From: Deltaproteobacteria bacterium
GTDB taxonomy: Bacteria; Desulfobacterota; Desulfobulbia; Desulfobulbales; SURF-16
Assembly: GCA_016219175.1 (NCBI GenBank)
Contig: JACRCD010000003.1
Coordinates: 1-52,453 of the forward strand
Length of the DNA stretch: 52,453 bases
Direction: 5' to 3'
In this document: in pieces, positions 49,816-52,453 of the stretch
How the letters are laid out: the number at the start of each line of letters is the position of its first letter
How positions within the stretch are numbered: the stretch's first letter is position 1
Program-made: the position numbers and the translations under genes
The notes under the pieces: generated by a model
Database searches by the model: none
What the model saw: only the letters and a program-made list of their open reading frames with translations
What the model was told of the DNA's origin: nothing

Positions 49816-50349
49816 ATGAGAATTTCCATCATTTCGGATACCCATGATCAGGTGGCCAATCTGCGAGCCGCCGTAAGATACAGCAACGCCTTTAATGTGC
49901 AGCTGCTCATTCACTGCGGAGATCTGATTTCTCCCTTCATGCTCGATGAGCTGGCCGCCTTTGCCGGGGCTGTTCATCTCATATACGGCAATAATGTCGG
50001 TGATCAGCATCTTATTTCCCAGTGGTGCGGAACCCGGTTCCCTTCCATCTCCCATCATGGGGTGCTGGGCGCTGTTGAGGCAGGCGGTCTGAAGATCGCC
50101 TTTCATCATTATCCCCAGGTTGCCCGTGGTCTTGCCAGCCAGGGTCTTTTCGATGTGGTATGCTGCGGCCATAATCATCATTACGGGGTAGAACGGATAG
50201 GGAATACGTTGTTAATTAATCCGGGCGATATGCTTGGTAAGGAAAATCAGCCTGCTTTTGCCATTCTTGACAGCTCATCACGCACTGTTGAAAGGGTGGA
50301 GGTTGGTGAAAAAATGAACTTAGGTGAGGAAGGAGTTTCCAGATCATGA
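49816..50349 (+). CDS. YfcE-family metallophosphoesterase
   Basis: The 177-residue protein shows the calcineurin-like metal sites in order: IISDTHD, HCGDL, GNNVGD, and GHNHHYG near the C-terminus. This fits the YfcE/MJ0936 phosphodiesterases, whose natural substrates are mostly unknown. AGGAAAG precedes the ATG. Its 3' end overlaps a frame extension of the S1 gene, but the real S1 start is 50 bp downstream. Confidence 0.88.
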   Translation: MRISIISDTHDQVANLRAAVRYSNAFNVQLLIHCGDLISPFMLDELAAFAGAVHLIYGNNVGDQHLISQWCGTRFPSISHHGVLGAVEAGGLKIAFHHYPQVARGLASQGLFDVVCCGHNHHYGVERIGNTLLINPGDMLGKENQPAFAILDSSSRTVERVEVGEKMNLGEEGVSRS

Positions 50350-50398
50350 CCCAGAAGAACTTACAGCAGGAAAACAATGCTGGTCAGGGAGAAAAAAG

Positions 50399-51604
50399 AT
50401 GAGTGACGAGATGAGCTTTGCCGAGATGTTTAACGAAAACGAGTCCACTCAGGACCATCTGGAACCCGGACAGAAGATAAGGGCTGAGATTGTCAGGATT
50501 ACGAAAGAGTGGGTTTTTATCGATCTGGGGGGCAAAAGCGAGGGGGCTCTGGCTCTTTCCGAACTGCTGGATAAAGAGGGAAACCCCACTGTCAAGGAGG
50601 GAGACAGCATTGATGTCTATTTCCTTACGGTTGAACGCAATGAAAAGATCTTCACCACCAAAATCGGCGGAGCGGCGATAACGGCCCATCTGGAAGAGGC
50701 CTTCCGCAGCGGCATTCCGGTTGAGGGCACGATCCAGAAAGAGATCAAGGGCGGCTTTGAGGTGAAAATCGGCGGCAGCAGCCGGGCCTTCTGCCCGTAC
50801 TCGCAGATTTCCCTGCGCAAGGTTTCCGATAACGAACAATTCATCGGTAAGCAATATTCGTTCAAAATAGTCGAGTTCCGCGAAAACGGCAGGAATATCA
50901 TCGTCTCCCACCGCAAGATTCTGGAAGAGCAGCGCGCCGAGCAGAGGGAGCAGCTGAAAGAGACCCTGGAGCCGGGTCAGACCGTCAAGGGCGTCATAAC
51001 CTCGATCCGGGATTTCGGGGCCTTTGTCGATATCGGCGGGATCGAGGGCTTGATCCCCATATCCGAAATCGGCTGGGGCAGGGTCACGGATATCCACTCC
51101 ACCCTGGAAGAAGGGCAGACGGTTGAGGTTGCCATCAAAAAACTCGACTGGGATCAGGACCGTTATTCCTTCAGCCTCAGAGAGACCCTGCCCGATCCCT
51201 GGGATACCAGCGTCCTGGCCGAAGGAACCACCGTAACCGGCACGGTGGCCCGGCTGACCGATTTTGGCGCCTTTGTCACCCTGGCCCCGGGCATTGACGG
51301 TTTGATCCATATTTCCGCTCTCGGCCACGGCCGCAGGATCAATCATCCCAGGGAGGCTGTCCGGCAGGGCGAAAGCCTGGAGGTTCGCATTGATGCCATC
51401 GACAGAGAGAAAAAGCGTATCTCTCTTTCCCTGCCGCAGAGCGAGGAAAGCCTGAAGGCGGCGGAAAAAAAGAAAACAGCGAAAAAACCCAGGGAAGATG
51501 ATATGCGTGATGAGTTCAATCGCTTCAAGGAGACCGACGGAGGCAAAAAAGAGAAATCCATGGGGACCTTTGCCGATCTGTTAAAAAACAAACTCGACAG
51601 TTAG
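50399..51604 (+). CDS. Four-S1-domain RNA-binding protein (RpsA-like)
   Basis: The 401-residue protein contains four S1 repeats: GQKIRAEIVRITKEWVFIDL, a degenerate second copy (VEGTIQKEIKGGFEVKIGG), GQTVKGVITSIRDFGAFVDI and GTTVTGTVARLTDFGAFVTL. A basic/acidic tail (about residues 350-401, LKAAEKKKTAKKPRED) follows. It resembles ribosomal protein S1 paralogues but is shorter than the six-domain RpsA, so it is probably an accessory RNA-binding or translation factor. ATG 50399 follows AGGGAG; the upstream in-frame start at 50324 overlaps the phosphoesterase. Confidence 0.88.
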   Translation: MSDEMSFAEMFNENESTQDHLEPGQKIRAEIVRITKEWVFIDLGGKSEGALALSELLDKEGNPTVKEGDSIDVYFLTVERNEKIFTTKIGGAAITAHLEEAFRSGIPVEGTIQKEIKGGFEVKIGGSSRAFCPYSQISLRKVSDNEQFIGKQYSFKIVEFRENGRNIIVSHRKILEEQRAEQREQLKETLEPGQTVKGVITSIRDFGAFVDIGGIEGLIPISEIGWGRVTDIHSTLEEGQTVEVAIKKLDWDQDRYSFSLRETLPDPWDTSVLAEGTTVTGTVARLTDFGAFVTLAPGIDGLIHISALGHGRRINHPREAVRQGESLEVRIDAIDREKKRISLSLPQSEESLKAAEKKKTAKKPREDDMRDEFNRFKETDGGKKEKSMGTFADLLKNKLDS

Positions 51605-51638
51605 GCTTTATGGGTCATTTTTACAACCGGTTGGTGCC

Positions 51639-52220
51639 GTGAAGAAAAAAATACTCATAGTTGACGATGAAGAACTCGTTTTAAACAGTCTCGGCCTGGA
51701 GCTGCAAGGCGAGGGCTATGATGTCACCCTGGCCGCCAACGGAGAAGAGGGGATTTCTTTTCTTCGTTCAAGCTATTTTAACCTGCTTATCACTGATTTG
51801 ATGATGGAGGGGGTGAACGGGCTTGAGGTGTTGAAGGCCGCCAAGGAGATTGATCCGGAAATCGTCGTGGTGATCCTGACCGGCTACGGAGAGGTTGGCT
51901 CGGCCATCGAGTCCCTGCGTCTCGGCGCCTCCGATTATCTGCTTAAACCCTGTGACTGCAGCGAACTGCAGCTGCGCATCGCCAAATGCCTCGAACAGCA
52001 GGAGCTGTCCAAAAAAATTAAAATCTATGAACAGATGCTCCCCGTCTGCCCGGATTGCAAAAAGGTGCTGTATGTTTCTGAAAAAACAGGGGGAATAGAG
52101 GAGTGGATAGCCCTGGATCAGTATATCAGCAGGAAAACGGGATTGGGCATAAGCCACGGCTATTGTCCCGGCTGCTTCAAGGAGGCGATGCAGGAGATCG
52201 CCCAGGTCAAGAAAAAATAA
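51639..52220 (+). CDS. Response regulator with C-terminal CXXC-containing tail
   Basis: The 193-residue protein starts at GTG 51639 and has a receiver domain (LIVDDEELVLN, phosphoacceptor Asp53 in LLITDLMMEG, Lys in YLLKPCDCS). The tail reads MLPVCPDCKKVLYVSEKTGG ... SHGYCPGCFKEAM, a zinc-ribbon-like pair that also ends many bacterial sensor proteins (LLPICxxCKKI...HxICPxC). No DNA-binding domain is present, so it probably acts by protein contact. No partner kinase is visible in the window. Confidence 0.87.
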   Translation: MKKKILIVDDEELVLNSLGLELQGEGYDVTLAANGEEGISFLRSSYFNLLITDLMMEGVNGLEVLKAAKEIDPEIVVVILTGYGEVGSAIESLRLGASDYLLKPCDCSELQLRIAKCLEQQELSKKIKIYEQMLPVCPDCKKVLYVSEKTGGIEEWIALDQYISRKTGLGISHGYCPGCFKEAMQEIAQVKKK

Positions 52221-52340
52221 CTCCAGAACTCCTGACGCCATAACGTAATTTCAATAAGTTAAGACGCTATCTCAGATTCTGGCTTGTTACCGGTTTGAGT
52301 ACTTAAAGTGAAAGGTTTTATCTGATCAGAAAGTACCACA

Positions 52341-52386
52341 ACTTTAGGCACTTGAAGTATTTTAAGTACTTTAGGCACTTTTTTTG
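52341..52386. repeat. Degenerate 9-bp tandem repeats near the right edge
   Basis: Successive 9-base units read ACTTTAGGC, ACTTGAAGT, ATTTTAAGT, ACTTTAGGC, then ACTTTTTTT. The 13-mer ACTTTAGGCACTT recurs at 52341 and 52368. An inverted relative (AGTACTTAAAGT, 52298-52309) lies 32 bp before it. The array lies in a gene-free region that runs past the window end. Confidence 0.6.
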
Positions 52387-52453
52387 ATCTTGTATTTTGG
52401 TACCAGCGTTTAATCTGCCGAGATCAGGTTGTCTGAACTCACGCCCTTCAGGA

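Overview
The window looks like a chromosomal segment of an anaerobic, Gram-negative Desulfobacterota bacterium, most likely from the Desulfobulbales or a neighbouring order (inferred from gene content, not from a marker phylogeny). Supporting traits are several multihaem c-type cytochromes, a tetrahaem cytochrome c3 beside a System II (ResB/CcsA) cytochrome c maturation pair, a TunR-type tungstate regulator of the kind described in sulfate reducers, MtrAB-like electron-conduit genes, LolA and an FtsX-type exporter. Coding density is high. No rRNA, tRNA or CRISPR array was seen.

Layout. 0-2.5 kb: the tail of an IS630-like transposase and a secreted nonahaem cytochrome. 2.9-11 kb: a PfpI-type protein, an ATP-pyrophosphatase, and a compact eight-gene minus-strand operon with chromate genes (small acidic protein, ChrB, ChrA, small conserved protein, HD-domain protein, MFS, rhodanese, MFS). 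11.5-17.3 kb: a membrane histidine kinase and a REC-winged-helix regulator, then a DmsE/MtrA-type decahaem cytochrome and an MtrB/PioB outer-membrane barrel, ended by a strong terminator. 17.6-20.6 kb: a second ChrA, a TSUP permease, and a divergent TunR-like regulator (integrase-fold DNA-binding domain plus two TOBE domains). 20.6-25 kb: an FtsX/LolD-type ABC exporter operon with a cysteine-less thioredoxin-like protein, preceded by a FNR-type palindrome and a Crp/Fnr regulator gene. 25-39 kb: largely housekeeping (PabBC fusion, CBS-ACT protein, PBP1A, cytochrome c3, CcsA, ResB, L28, Rel, ProS, IspG). The Rel protein appears to have lost its ppGpp hydrolase residues. 39.5-52.2 kb: DUF2065-QueA, FmdB, a HDOD/GGDEF signalling operon, a MucR/Ros regulator, MurI-LolA, a cobalamin-type radical SAM enzyme, CobU and CobD, a YfcE phosphodiesterase, a four-S1-domain RNA-binding protein and a response regulator.

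Two dispersed repeat families stand out. Three 131-134 bp MITE-like elements with 16-bp terminal inverted repeats and short direct flanking repeats lie upstream of three neighbouring plus-strand transcription units (41.2, 43.8 and 44.6 kb). Two copies of a second 127-bp repeat lie at 21.9 kb, inside the ABC operon, and at 39.3 kb, just upstream of ispG.

The likeliest undescribed systems are the extended chr operon, the FNR-box-controlled exporter with its redox-dead thioredoxin-like partner, the TunR/TSUP divergon, and the HK-RR-controlled DmsE/MtrB conduit. All functional statements rest on reading motifs by eye; no database search was run.
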